Assembly (NCBI GenBank): GCA_029245245.1
Contig: JAQWPT010000013.1
Coordinates: forward strand, 1 to 59,682
Direction of reading: 5' to 3'
From: Phycisphaerales bacterium
GTDB lineage: Bacteria; Planctomycetota; Phycisphaerae; Phycisphaerales; SM1A02
DNA length: 59,682 bases
The stretch's first letter is position 1; the number at the start of each line of letters is the position of its first letter. This document shows positions 49,932-57,587 of the stretch, one piece after another. Position numbers and translations under genes: made by a program. The notes beneath the pieces were generated by a model. That model was not told the DNA's origin and ran no database searches. It saw only the letters and a program-made list of their open reading frames with translations.

Positions 49932-50908
49932 AGGTTCTCCTGACCGGCGGAAGTGGATTTCTCGGCTCACAGCTCTGCGAAGAACTGTTGGGGGTCGGGC
50001 ACGAGGTTGTCGTTTTGGATGACCACTCTCGAGGGCGCCCCGCCCGACTGGAGCGATTCGGTGACAAGGTCCAGCTCGTCGATGGCGACGTGCGTGACCC
50101 GGACGCTGTTCGCAGTGCGACAGCCGGCTGCGAGGTCGTCTGGCACCTGGCCTACATCAACGGCACCCGTTATTTCTACGAGAAGCCGGACATGGTGCTG
50201 GAAGTGGGCGTCAAGGGCACCCTCAACACCCTCGAGGCTGCGATGGACTGCGGTGTCCGTCGCTACGTGCTCGCCAGTACGAGCGAGACGTACAACAACC
50301 CAACGCACGTTCCGACGACCGAGTCGGAGCGGCTCATGATTCCCGACGTGACGAACCCCCGGTTCAGCTACGGGGGTGGCAAGATCGCATGCGAACTGCT
50401 GACCCTGCACTACGGTGGGTTCCGCGGACTGGAAACCGTGCTCTTTCGTCCCCACAACTTCATTGGACCGGACATGGGATTCGAGCACGTGATCCCCGAG
50501 ATCACCGGTCGCATCGTCGAGATGACCAATGGGTTGGAGATGAAGGAACTCGATCTGCCTATCCAGGGTGATGGCAGTGAAACCCGTTCCTTCTGCGACA
50601 TCACCGACGGAGCACGAGGTGCCTTCCTCTCCGGTGAGCAGGGCGAGAACGGAAACATCTACCACATCGGTACCGAGGAAGAGGTGTCGATCCGGCACCT
50701 CGTCGAGACCATCGGTGACGTCATGGGCGTGAAGATCAACGTGGTCCCGGGCGAACTTCGTGCCGGCGGTACGCCCCGGCGATGTCCCTCCATTGAGAAG
50801 CTGCGAGGACTCGGTTACGAGCCCAAGTACAGCTTCCGACAGGCTGTCGAGCGATGCGTGAGCTGGTACGTCGACCACTACCTGTCCCAGCGGAAGGGCA
50901 ACGCATGA
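49928..50908 (+). CDS. NAD-dependent sugar epimerase/dehydratase
   Basis: 326 residues. LTGGSGFLGSQL (residues 5-16), HLAYINGT, ASTSETYNNP with the catalytic Thr/Ser and RFSYGGGKIACE with YxxxK. Extended SDR resembling UDP-glucose 4-epimerase or GDP-mannose-type dehydratases. Starts inside the dehydrogenase stop (ATGA) and overlaps the following gene equally, so these act in one pathway of surface glycan precursors. Confidence 0.9.
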   Translation: MKVLLTGGSGFLGSQLCEELLGVGHEVVVLDDHSRGRPARLERFGDKVQLVDGDVRDPDAVRSATAGCEVVWHLAYINGTRYFYEKPDMVLEVGVKGTLNTLEAAMDCGVRRYVLASTSETYNNPTHVPTTESERLMIPDVTNPRFSYGGGKIACELLTLHYGGFRGLETVLFRPHNFIGPDMGFEHVIPEITGRIVEMTNGLEMKELDLPIQGDGSETRSFCDITDGARGAFLSGEQGENGNIYHIGTEEEVSIRHLVETIGDVMGVKINVVPGELRAGGTPRRCPSIEKLRGLGYEPKYSFRQAVERCVSWYVDHYLSQRKGNA

Positions 50909-51855
50909 GCGGAACCGGGTTGGACCTGTCCGGTCGGCATGTCGTGGTCACGGGCGGGCGTGGTTTTCTCGGTCAATACGTGTGCAGAGCCTGTGAGCAG
51001 CGGAATGCGAAGGTCACCGCCCTTGGCTCATCCGACTTTGACCTGACAGAGCAGTCCGAGGTTCGTCGCCTCTACAAGGAACACGCGCCATCCATCGTGA
51101 TCCACCTGGCTGCGGCCTGCGGTGGCATCGGTGCCAATGTCGAGAATCCCGCAAGGTTCCTGTACGAGAACGCACTGATGGGACTGACGCTGCTGGAAGA
51201 AGGTCGGAAAGCCGGTCTCGACAAGCTCGTCCTCATCAGCACGACCTGTTCCTATCCGAAGGATGCGCCCCTGCCCCTGCAGGAGGATTCCATCTGGACG
51301 GGCAAGCCGGTCGGAGCCACTGGTCCCTACGGAATGGCCAAGCGTCTTCTGCATGAAGCCTGCGAGACCTACGGGCGGCAGTATGACCTGCCGTGCGCCG
51401 TGCTCGTGCCAGCCAATCTGTATGGGCCCGGCGATCACTTCGAGGAAGAGAAGAGCCACGTGATTCCGGCAATCATCCGTCGGTATGTGGAAGCCCAGGA
51501 TCAGGGGATCGAGGACGTGTCCAACTGGGGCACCGGAACTCCCACCCGCGAGTTTCTGCACGCGGCGGATGCTGCACAAGCCATCGTGCTCGCTGCCGAG
51601 CGCGATGTCCCCTGCGTGCCGATCAACCTCGGAACCGGGGTGGAAACCTCGATCGCGGATCTGACCACCATGATCGCTGATGCCGTCGGATACCAGGGAA
51701 AAGTGACCTGGGACACCAGCAAGCCCGACGGCCAACCGCGTCGGTATCTGGATGTCTCCCGGGCCAATGAACTGCTGGGGTTCACGGCGAAGATTGATCT
51801 GGCCGAGGGTCTCAGGGAGACCGTGGAGTGGTACCGGGGGAATCGGGTCACCTGA
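50905..51855 (+). CDS. GDP-L-fucose synthase-like epimerase/reductase
   Basis: 316 residues from ATG 50905. VTGGRGFLGQYV, AACGGIGANVENPARFLYENALMG, STTCSYPKDAPLPLQE, TGPYGMAKRLLHEAC (YxxxK) and VPANLYGPGDHF are the GDP-fucose synthase (WcaG) hallmarks. Usually acts on GDP-4-keto-6-deoxymannose, but the 4,6-dehydratase (gmd) is not in the window, so another nucleotide sugar is possible. End of the operon; tRNA-Ser follows after 57 bp. Confidence 0.9.
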   Translation: MSGTGLDLSGRHVVVTGGRGFLGQYVCRACEQRNAKVTALGSSDFDLTEQSEVRRLYKEHAPSIVIHLAAACGGIGANVENPARFLYENALMGLTLLEEGRKAGLDKLVLISTTCSYPKDAPLPLQEDSIWTGKPVGATGPYGMAKRLLHEACETYGRQYDLPCAVLVPANLYGPGDHFEEEKSHVIPAIIRRYVEAQDQGIEDVSNWGTGTPTREFLHAADAAQAIVLAAERDVPCVPINLGTGVETSIADLTTMIADAVGYQGKVTWDTSKPDGQPRRYLDVSRANELLGFTAKIDLAEGLRETVEWYRGNRVT

Positions 51856-51887
51856 GCAGGTGCGACCCCCCCATCGACGCTCCGTGC

Positions 51888-51893
51888 TAGAAT
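51888..51893 (+). promoter_or_regulatory. Candidate -10 (TAGAAT) for tRNA-Ser
   Basis: TAGAAT ends 19 nt before the first base of the mature tRNA, a normal distance for a short 5' leader. Confidence 0.5.
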
Positions 51894-51912
51894 CCTCCTC
51901 CACTCATCACAT

Positions 51913-52001
51913 GGACAGGTGACCGAGCGGCTGAAGGTACCGGTTTGCTAAACCGGCGTAGGGGTTTACCTCTACCGCGGGTTCGAATCCCGCCCTGTCC
52001 G
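51913..52001 (+). tRNA. tRNA-Ser (anticodon GCT)
   Basis: Acceptor GGACAGG pairs with CCTGTCC, anticodon stem CCGGT/ACCGG with loop TTGCTAA (anticodon GCT, 51947-51949), a long class II variable arm, T loop TTCGAAT flanked by GCGGG/CCCGC, discriminator G. 89 nt, CCA not encoded. Confidence 0.97.
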
Positions 52002-52006
52002 CTACC

Positions 52007-52034
52007 GAAAACGCCCGCATTTGCGGGCGTTTTC
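52007..52034 (+). terminator. Intrinsic terminator behind tRNA-Ser
   Basis: GAAAACGCCCGC - ATTT - GCGGGCGTTTTC, a 12-bp perfect stem whose 3' arm ends in TTTT. Confidence 0.85.
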
Positions 52035-52526
52035 CATTCCATGTCCAAGTGATGCACCGTGGGCCGCGGGGTGAAACCGCTGGCGCACCGGTGTTCAACA
52101 GGCAGCGTATCCCCCTCCCCAAGGAGCACGATCCAATCCATGATTCTCAGTGCAGGGGCAGATCAATGCAAGCAAATTAATGGCAAATAAGGGCTTACAG
52201 GCCAATGTGAGGTGGTTGGAGCTCCGCCTGGCTTCCTGTCGAGGAGGAATGGATGCACGTGGCCGTCGGCGGCACCGGTCTCTCTATGGCGAAATAGACT
52301 GCAAATCCAGTGGTTTCAAGGACGTCAGTCAGATCGGGCACAAAGTGTGAATCGCAAAAACCCTATGATTTCAGGGGCGAATGCCTTGTGGGCGGTGAAT
52401 GGACTTCGTATCCTTCCGGGCGAATCGGATGTTCCGACGCTCCCAGGTGGGGGCAACCCGCGGGTGCGTTGAGGACCCCTCTCGTACCAGGCTCACTAGA
52501 CCATTCAGAGGAAAGGATTCTGAATC
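52035..52526. other. 492-bp gene-free region between tRNA-Ser and HU
   Basis: No ORF with coding character, no RNA family that I recognise and no integrase remnant. It has lower coding-like structure than any other stretch in the window, several small stems (for example TCGGA-TGT-TCCGA near 52424), and near its end the ribosome site GAGGAAAGG of the HU gene. The position directly 3' of a tRNA is typical of past integration, but no att-like repeat of the tRNA 3' end was found. Confidence 0.5.
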
Positions 52527-52877
52527 ATGGCAAAGAAGAAGACGAAGAAAAAGACGCGCAAGTCCTCCACCGAGGTGAAGCCGCTTACCAAGACCCAGAT
52601 CTACGGCAACATCTCCGATGACACCGGCCTGACGCGCAAGGAAGTCGCATCAGTCTTTGATTCAATGGCTGGACTGGTCAAGAAGGAAATCGGCCGACGT
52701 GGCCCCGGTACCTTCACCGTGCCTGGTCTCATGAAGATCGTCAAGACGCACAAGCCGCGTCGCGCCGCACGCAAGGGCGTCAATCCCTTCACCGGTGAAG
52801 AGATGATGTTCAAGGCCAAGCCGGCTCACAACGTCGTCAAGGTTCGCCCGCTCAAGGGCCTCAAGGAGATGGTCTGA
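52527..52877 (+). CDS. HU-family DNA-binding protein with Lys-rich head
   Basis: 116 residues. The HU/IHF fold spans about 17-110 (LTKTQIYGNISDDTGLTRKEVASVFDSMAGLVKKEIG...GTFTVPGLMKIVKTHKPRRAARKGVNPFTGEEMMFKAKPAHNVVKVRPLKGLK), including the PxTGE beta-arm region. An extra N-terminal tail MAKKKTKKKTRKSS is histone-like. Structural nucleoid protein bending DNA. GAGGAAAGG ribosome site and a strong terminator indicate a monocistronic, highly expressed gene. Confidence 0.93.
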   Translation: MAKKKTKKKTRKSSTEVKPLTKTQIYGNISDDTGLTRKEVASVFDSMAGLVKKEIGRRGPGTFTVPGLMKIVKTHKPRRAARKGVNPFTGEEMMFKAKPAHNVVKVRPLKGLKEMV

Positions 52878-52902
52878 CCCATCCCTTTGAACGTGTATTT
52901 GC

Positions 52903-52937
52903 CAGCCCGCCGCGTACTCCGCGGCGGGCTGTCTTTT
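52903..52937 (+). terminator. Intrinsic terminator of the HU gene
   Basis: CAGCCCGCCGCG - TACTC - CGCGGCGGGCTG followed by TCTTTTT. The -10 of murQ begins 12 nt after it. Confidence 0.92.
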
Positions 52938-52948
52938 TGCACCTCGTG

Positions 52949-52954
52949 TAGACT
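52949..52954 (+). promoter_or_regulatory. Candidate -10 (TAGACT) for murQ
   Basis: TAGACT followed by 6 nt (TGCTGC) and the ATG at 52961; no ribosome site, leaderless mRNA predicted. Confidence 0.5.
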
Positions 52955-52960
52955 TGCTGC

Positions 52961-53863
52961 ATGTCCCTGCCGCCGGATCGTTCACATGTCGTCACCGAGC
53001 AGCCGCACGATGCGTCTTCGAATCTCGATGCCATCGGTACGGCGGACTACATCGGTCTCATGGCAGCAGAAGGCCGCGAAGCGGCCGCAGCACTGGATCG
53101 CATCACCGATCCACTGGCGGGGTTCATCGATGAGCTCGTTTCGAGACTGGCGTCCGGTGGACGGCTGATCTACCTCGGAGCCGGAACATCCGGTCGGCTT
53201 GGCGTCCTGGACGCGTCGGAGTGCCCCCCTACCTTCCAGTGCGACCCGGGCCAGGTCGTGGGATTGATCGCAGGCGGAGATGCCGCGTTGCGACGTTCTT
53301 CCGAGCGGCGCGAGGACGAAGCCATGGACGCGATGGAACAACTCGAATGCATCGGGCTCGATGCGTCCGACACGGTGGTTGGCATATCTGCCGGTGGCAC
53401 GACACCCTGGCCGCTGGGTGGATTGGCCCACGCGGCGAATGCCGGGTGCATGACCGCACTGCTCTGCTGTTCTCCTCCTGGCGAGGTCGAGGTCGATCAC
53501 CTGCTCTGCCTGGACAGTGGCCCGGAAGTCCTCACTGGTTCGACCCGCCTCAAGGCTGGGACCGCGACCAAGTTGGCCCTCAATGCGATCACCACGATCG
53601 CCTTCACCCGGCTGGGCAAGGTGCACGGCAACCGCATGGTCGACATCCGGGCCGTCAATGAGAAGTTGCACGACCGTGCGATCCGAATCCTGGTCGACTA
53701 CGACGAATCACTGGGCCGGGAGGAGGCGGACACGCTGCTGGCACGCTGTGATGGGGAGCTCAAGACGGCCATCGTCGTGTTGCGACTCGGGATGGATCCG
53801 GCAGCGGCACGAGCGGCGATCGAGACCGCCAACGGCGTGCTCTCGAAGGTCCTGGGCAGTTGA
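52961..53863 (+). CDS. murQ: N-acetylmuramic acid 6-phosphate etherase
   Basis: 300 residues. SIS-fold MurQ motifs: YLGAGTSGRLGVLDASECPPTF (about 68-89), SAGGTTP near 147, EVLTGSTRLKAGTATKLALN (near 190) and GKVHGNRMVD. Splits the lactyl ether of MurNAc-6-P to GlcNAc-6-P in cell-wall recycling, which suggests a peptidoglycan wall. The stop abuts the pfkB stop within TGATCA. Confidence 0.96.
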   Translation: MSLPPDRSHVVTEQPHDASSNLDAIGTADYIGLMAAEGREAAAALDRITDPLAGFIDELVSRLASGGRLIYLGAGTSGRLGVLDASECPPTFQCDPGQVVGLIAGGDAALRRSSERREDEAMDAMEQLECIGLDASDTVVGISAGGTTPWPLGGLAHAANAGCMTALLCCSPPGEVEVDHLLCLDSGPEVLTGSTRLKAGTATKLALNAITTIAFTRLGKVHGNRMVDIRAVNEKLHDRAIRILVDYDESLGREEADTLLARCDGELKTAIVVLRLGMDPAAARAAIETANGVLSKVLGS

Positions 53864-54775
53864 TCAGAACGAGGTGATCTCGCGGAAGCGGTCGAACCTC
53901 GATTGCATGCTCTTGTCCGTGGCAGACTGGAGTCCGGCAAGACCGAATTCGGCGATGGTGTGGCTGGCCGTGACCGTGCCCCAGGCCATGGCTTCACGGA
54001 TCGTTGCCAGATCGCTTCGGCCCGTTGCCGCGATGTGGCCCATCATGCCTCCGGCGAAGGAGTCTCCGCAGCCCGTGGGATCAACCACCTGGGCGGCATC
54101 GAGGGGCATTGCGGGCAGAACGGCCATGCCATCGGGATGATGCAGGAAGGCACCATGTTCGCCCTTCTTGATGACGACGAACGACGGGCCCATGTCGCAG
54201 ATCTGCTTTGCGGCCTCCACGAGGTTTGCTTCGCCGGTCAACTGGGATGCTTCCGCGTCGTTGAGGACCAGGCCGTCGAGTCGCGCAAGGAGCGCCTTGA
54301 GTTCGGCCAGGGCGATGTCGATCCAGAGGTTCATGGTGTCGGCGACGACGAGTTCACGATCCGGAAAGTGTTCGAGCATCTCCGCCTGGACCGAGGGGTG
54401 GGTGTTGGCCAGGAAGATGAACCGACTGTCCGAATAGGTGTCCGGTACCGGGGGTGGGGACTCTTCAAGCACGCCCAGTTCCGTGAACAACGTGTCACGT
54501 TCATTCATGTCGTCGTGGTAGCGGCCGCCCCAGCGGAAGGTGCTGGAGCCGGACCGTCGTTCCAGCCCGGCCATGTCGATGCGGGGGAAACTTTCGAGCA
54601 CGGATTCGTGTTCGGTCGGCCAGTCTTCGCCGACGACCGCGACCATGCGGACCGGAACAAGCAGGGATGCCGCGGCGGCGAAATACGTGCAGGATCCACC
54701 CATGACGCCTTCGGCGGCGCCGCTGGATGTTTCGACCGAATCGATTCCGATTGTTCCGGTTACTACAAGTGACAT
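53864..54775 (-). CDS. PfkB-family carbohydrate/nucleoside kinase
   Basis: 303 residues from ATG 54775. Ribokinase-fold landmarks: GGSCTYFAAAASLL (N-terminal GG motif), LNDAEASQLTGE, and the anion-hole/catalytic DPTGCGDSFAGG near residue 235. Substrate not predictable. It is divergent from mtnA with 36 bp between starts, which suggests a role in methylthioribose or deoxypentose salvage as kinase partner (inference). Confidence 0.9.
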   Translation of the reverse strand: MSLVVTGTIGIDSVETSSGAAEGVMGGSCTYFAAAASLLVPVRMVAVVGEDWPTEHESVLESFPRIDMAGLERRSGSSTFRWGGRYHDDMNERDTLFTELGVLEESPPPVPDTYSDSRFIFLANTHPSVQAEMLEHFPDRELVVADTMNLWIDIALAELKALLARLDGLVLNDAEASQLTGEANLVEAAKQICDMGPSFVVIKKGEHGAFLHHPDGMAVLPAMPLDAAQVVDPTGCGDSFAGGMMGHIAATGRSDLATIREAMAWGTVTASHTIAEFGLAGLQSATDKSMQSRFDRFREITSF

Positions 54776-54783
54776 CGGACGAG

Positions 54784-54789
54784 AGTATA
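54784..54789 (-). promoter_or_regulatory. Candidate -10 (TATACT) for the pfkB-family gene
   Basis: TATACT on the minus strand, 8 nt before ATG 54775, no ribosome site between. Confidence 0.5.
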
Positions 54790-54798
54790 GAGAACGCC

Positions 54799-54804
54799 TA
54801 GACT
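54799..54804 (+). promoter_or_regulatory. Candidate -10 (TAGACT) for mtnA
   Basis: TAGACT, 7 nt, then ATG 54812. The two divergent -10 elements of this region are only 9 bp apart. Confidence 0.5.
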
Positions 54805-54811
54805 GAATGCC

Positions 54812-55882
54812 ATGACGACCGACACGGAGTTGCAGACGATCGAACTCGGCGACATCGGCGGGGAGATCAGGATTCTCGACCAGACCCTCCTCCCCTTCCA
54901 GGTGGAGCACAGGACACTCGCCAGCTGGGAGGAGGCGGCCGAGGCGATCAAGGTCATGCGCGTTCGCGGCGCCCCGCTGATCGGAGCAACCGCGGCCTGC
55001 GGAATGGCGCTGGCGATCCGTTCCGATCCCTCGGATGCCGCAATGTTCAAGGCCGCCGATGGGCTCAGAAAGACCAGGCCAACGGCGGTCAATCTTCAGT
55101 GGGCCGTCGAACGATGCCTGTCGATCCTTGCCTGCACGAAGCCGGAGCATCGTCTCGAGGTGGCGTGGAAGGAAGCAGCGTTGATCATCGCCGAGGACAA
55201 GGCTGCCAATCGGGCCATCGGTGAGTACGGGGTGCCGCTGATCAAGGCCCTTGCCGAGCCACTTGGAGGTGAGCCGGTTCGGATTCTCACGCACTGCAAT
55301 GCGGGCTGGCTGGCCACGACGCACCTGGGAACGGCTACCGCCCCGATCTATCTTGCCCATGCCCAGGGCATTCCGGTGCACGTGCTCGTCGACGAGACGC
55401 GTCCACGAAGCCAGGGGGCTGCCCTGACGGCATGGGAACTTGAGCGTGCAGGCGTGCCCTGCGACGTCATCGCCGACAACGCTGGAGGCCTCCTGATGCA
55501 ACGAGGCGAAGTGCACATGGTCATCACCGGAGCCGATCGCGTGGCTGCCAACGGGGATGTCTGCAACAAGATCGGCACCTACCTCAAGGCTCTGGCCGCC
55601 AGGGAGTCGGGTGTCCCCTTCTGCGTGTCGGTTCCGACCTCGACCATCGATCCTGCCATGGCCGATGGGTTCGGAATTCCCATCGAGGACCGGGGACCAG
55701 ATGAAGTGCTGCATGCGACTGGACTGGATCCCGAGGGGACCGTTCGAACGATCCGCACTGCCGCCGAGGGCGTCAGCGCACTGAATCCGGCGTTCGACAT
55801 CACGCCGGCGGGCATGGTGACGACCTTGATTACTGAACGCGGTCTCATCAAGCCCCAGCATGCCGGTCACATTGTGGGCTGA
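54812..55882 (+). CDS. mtnA: S-methyl-5-thioribose-1-phosphate isomerase
   Basis: 356 residues. MtnA/eIF2B-like motifs: VMRVRGAPLIGATAA (near 50), TRPTAVNLQWA, LTHCNAGWLAT (catalytic Cys region, near 168), VDETRPRSQGAALTAWEL and the TGADRVAANGDVCNKIGTY motif with the catalytic Asp. Isomerises MTR-1-P to MTRu-1-P in methionine salvage; close paralogues act on 5-deoxyribose-1-P. No other mtn gene is nearby. Confidence 0.95.
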   Translation: MTTDTELQTIELGDIGGEIRILDQTLLPFQVEHRTLASWEEAAEAIKVMRVRGAPLIGATAACGMALAIRSDPSDAAMFKAADGLRKTRPTAVNLQWAVERCLSILACTKPEHRLEVAWKEAALIIAEDKAANRAIGEYGVPLIKALAEPLGGEPVRILTHCNAGWLATTHLGTATAPIYLAHAQGIPVHVLVDETRPRSQGAALTAWELERAGVPCDVIADNAGGLLMQRGEVHMVITGADRVAANGDVCNKIGTYLKALAARESGVPFCVSVPTSTIDPAMADGFGIPIEDRGPDEVLHATGLDPEGTVRTIRTAAEGVSALNPAFDITPAGMVTTLITERGLIKPQHAGHIVG

Positions 55883-55973
55883 ATACGCTGGACCTCGAAT
55901 CATCCCTAATGCAGAAGTTTCAGATGGGCATATTCGGCCGCTTTGATAAACTGAGCCATACAGGAGATCAAAA
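55883..55973 (+). promoter_or_regulatory. Intergenic region before the flavin oxidase
   Basis: 91 bp. Contains a clear AGGAG 7-8 nt before the GTG start and an AT-richer TTTGATAAACTGAG that may hold a -10. Confidence 0.4.
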
Positions 55974-57587
55974 GTGGACCGCAGGGACTTTCTGAGAACG
56001 GGCGCATTCGTATTCGGATCAATGGCGGCGTCGGCGCCGGTCATGGCTGCCTTCCGTCGCGCCATCGGCAGCGGAAACCTCAGTGACGCGTCGATCCAGG
56101 CCTTGTCGGATTCCCTGAATGGGAGCCTGATTCTCCAGACCTCCACGGACTTCTCGTCGGCAGTCAAGGTCTACAACTCACGGTTCAACGACATGAGGCC
56201 CATGGCCATCGCCCGATGCGCCGACGCGGCCGATGCTGCCACCTGCATGGAGTGGTGCATCGCACACGACATTCACTTCGTCGCTCGCGCAGGTGGCCAC
56301 AGCTACTGCGGGTGGTCGACCTGCGAGGGGCTCGTCATCGACGTCGGTCCGCTGCAGGACATGGAGTACGATCCTTCGACCGGCATCGCCACATTTGGTG
56401 CCGGAGTGCAGCTCGTTGATGTCTACCACTACCTCTCCGGATTCGGTCGCGCCATCGCCGCGGGCACGTGTCCTTCCGTCGGGCTCACCGGGCTGCTGCT
56501 TGGTGGCGGCCAGGGAATGCTCACCAGGGGCCACGGCATGACATCGGACCTGCTCGTCAGTGCCGATGTGATCCTGTACGACGGTTCGACGGTCCACTCG
56601 GTCGTGTGCAGTGATGCCTCGGAGCATGAACTCTTCTGGGCCCTTCGTGGCGGCGGAGGTGGCAACTTCGGTCTCGTCACGAAGCTCCGGGTCCAGACGT
56701 TCCCGTTGGCCGGTGAGGTCGCGTACGGAGCCATGCGGTGGGACTGGAGTGTGGCCAAGGACATCCTGGACTACTGGATGGGCATGGGAGCAACGCTGGA
56801 CCCGGCCGTCTCGATGAACCTGCTCCTGAGCCCCGCCGCTCCAACGGTCAGCAACTCCGAACCCGTGATCTACATGGTCGCGGCGAGCACCAAGCCCGAT
56901 GACAGTCAACAAACCGAACTGAGGTCGATGCTGTCGGGCCTGGCCAACCATGTGCCGGCGTCCAAACTGCTTTCGTACACGACAGATCGCAAGTACTGGG
57001 TCGACCTCGCCCTGACATACAGCGGATGCAGCCACTTCAGCAATCCCTATGAGGATTGCCACTTCCCCTCAGACCAGTGGCCAAATGGCCAGCTCGTCCA
57101 GAAGGCCTTCAAGTCCAAGTCGGACTACTACACGGAAGCGATACCGCAGGAGGGCTTCGACAAGATCGATGAGTGGCTGCGCCTGCGGCACCAGAATCCA
57201 TCGATGAATCAACAACGCGCTTCGCTCCATCTTGATCTGATCGGAGACGCCAGCGTGGTCAACCAGGTGGCTCCCGATGAGACGGCCTTCGTCCATCGCG
57301 ACACGATCTGCTGCGCTCAGTACATCGCGTACTGGAGTGCCGGCGACGACTGTTCGCTCGTGAATGAGAACCTGGACTGGGTTCGCGGGTTCTACGAGGC
57401 CATGCGGCCCTGGGCCTCCGACCAGTCCTACCAGAACTACATCGACGACGACCTCACTGACTGGGCCCAGCGGTACTACGGGTCGAATCTGCCGAAACTT
57501 CGACAGATCAAGTCGAAGTACGACCCGCAGAACGTCTTCTACTTTCCACAGAGCATTCAGCCGCTGGACGATGGAGGCCGATCATGA
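55974..57587 (+). CDS. Tat-exported FAD-linked oxidase, berberine-bridge-enzyme type
   Basis: 537 residues from GTG 55974 with AGGAG upstream. Twin-arginine signal MDRRDFLRTGAFVFGSMAAS. PCMH-type FAD domain (IARCADAADAATCMEWC...), bicovalent flavin ligands His109 in RAGGHSYCGW and Cys166 in AGTCPSVGLTGLLLGGGQG, substrate domain, and the BBE C-terminal motif YGSNLPKLRQIKSKYDPQNVFYFPQSI. Family members oxidise sugars, alcohols or alkaloids with O2; folded export with bound flavin fits the Tat signal. Substrate unknown. ATGA overlap with the lectin gene. Confidence 0.93.
   Translation: MDRRDFLRTGAFVFGSMAASAPVMAAFRRAIGSGNLSDASIQALSDSLNGSLILQTSTDFSSAVKVYNSRFNDMRPMAIARCADAADAATCMEWCIAHDIHFVARAGGHSYCGWSTCEGLVIDVGPLQDMEYDPSTGIATFGAGVQLVDVYHYLSGFGRAIAAGTCPSVGLTGLLLGGGQGMLTRGHGMTSDLLVSADVILYDGSTVHSVVCSDASEHELFWALRGGGGGNFGLVTKLRVQTFPLAGEVAYGAMRWDWSVAKDILDYWMGMGATLDPAVSMNLLLSPAAPTVSNSEPVIYMVAASTKPDDSQQTELRSMLSGLANHVPASKLLSYTTDRKYWVDLALTYSGCSHFSNPYEDCHFPSDQWPNGQLVQKAFKSKSDYYTEAIPQEGFDKIDEWLRLRHQNPSMNQQRASLHLDLIGDASVVNQVAPDETAFVHRDTICCAQYIAYWSAGDDCSLVNENLDWVRGFYEAMRPWASDQSYQNYIDDDLTDWAQRYYGSNLPKLRQIKSKYDPQNVFYFPQSIQPLDDGGRS

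Noticed and set aside
51887-52141. 84-codon minus-strand frame containing GGIRTRGRGKPL
   Set aside because: It is the translated antisense of tRNA-Ser and its terminator, a well-known source of false proteins.
52261-52330. A tRNA-like ACTGCAAATCCAGT stem with a possible GCA anticodon
   Set aside because: No acceptor, D or T arm (TTCRANNC) can be paired around it.
52150-52472. Short plus-strand frames in the tRNA-Ser to HU interval
   Set aside because: 60-90 codons, no ribosome site, amino-acid composition unlike real proteins of the window and no family resemblance.
52471-52482. On the minus strand a GGTACGAGAGG match resembling the sarcin-ricin loop of 23S rRNA
   Set aside because: Only about ten bases match and neither flank resembles 23S rRNA; taken as chance.
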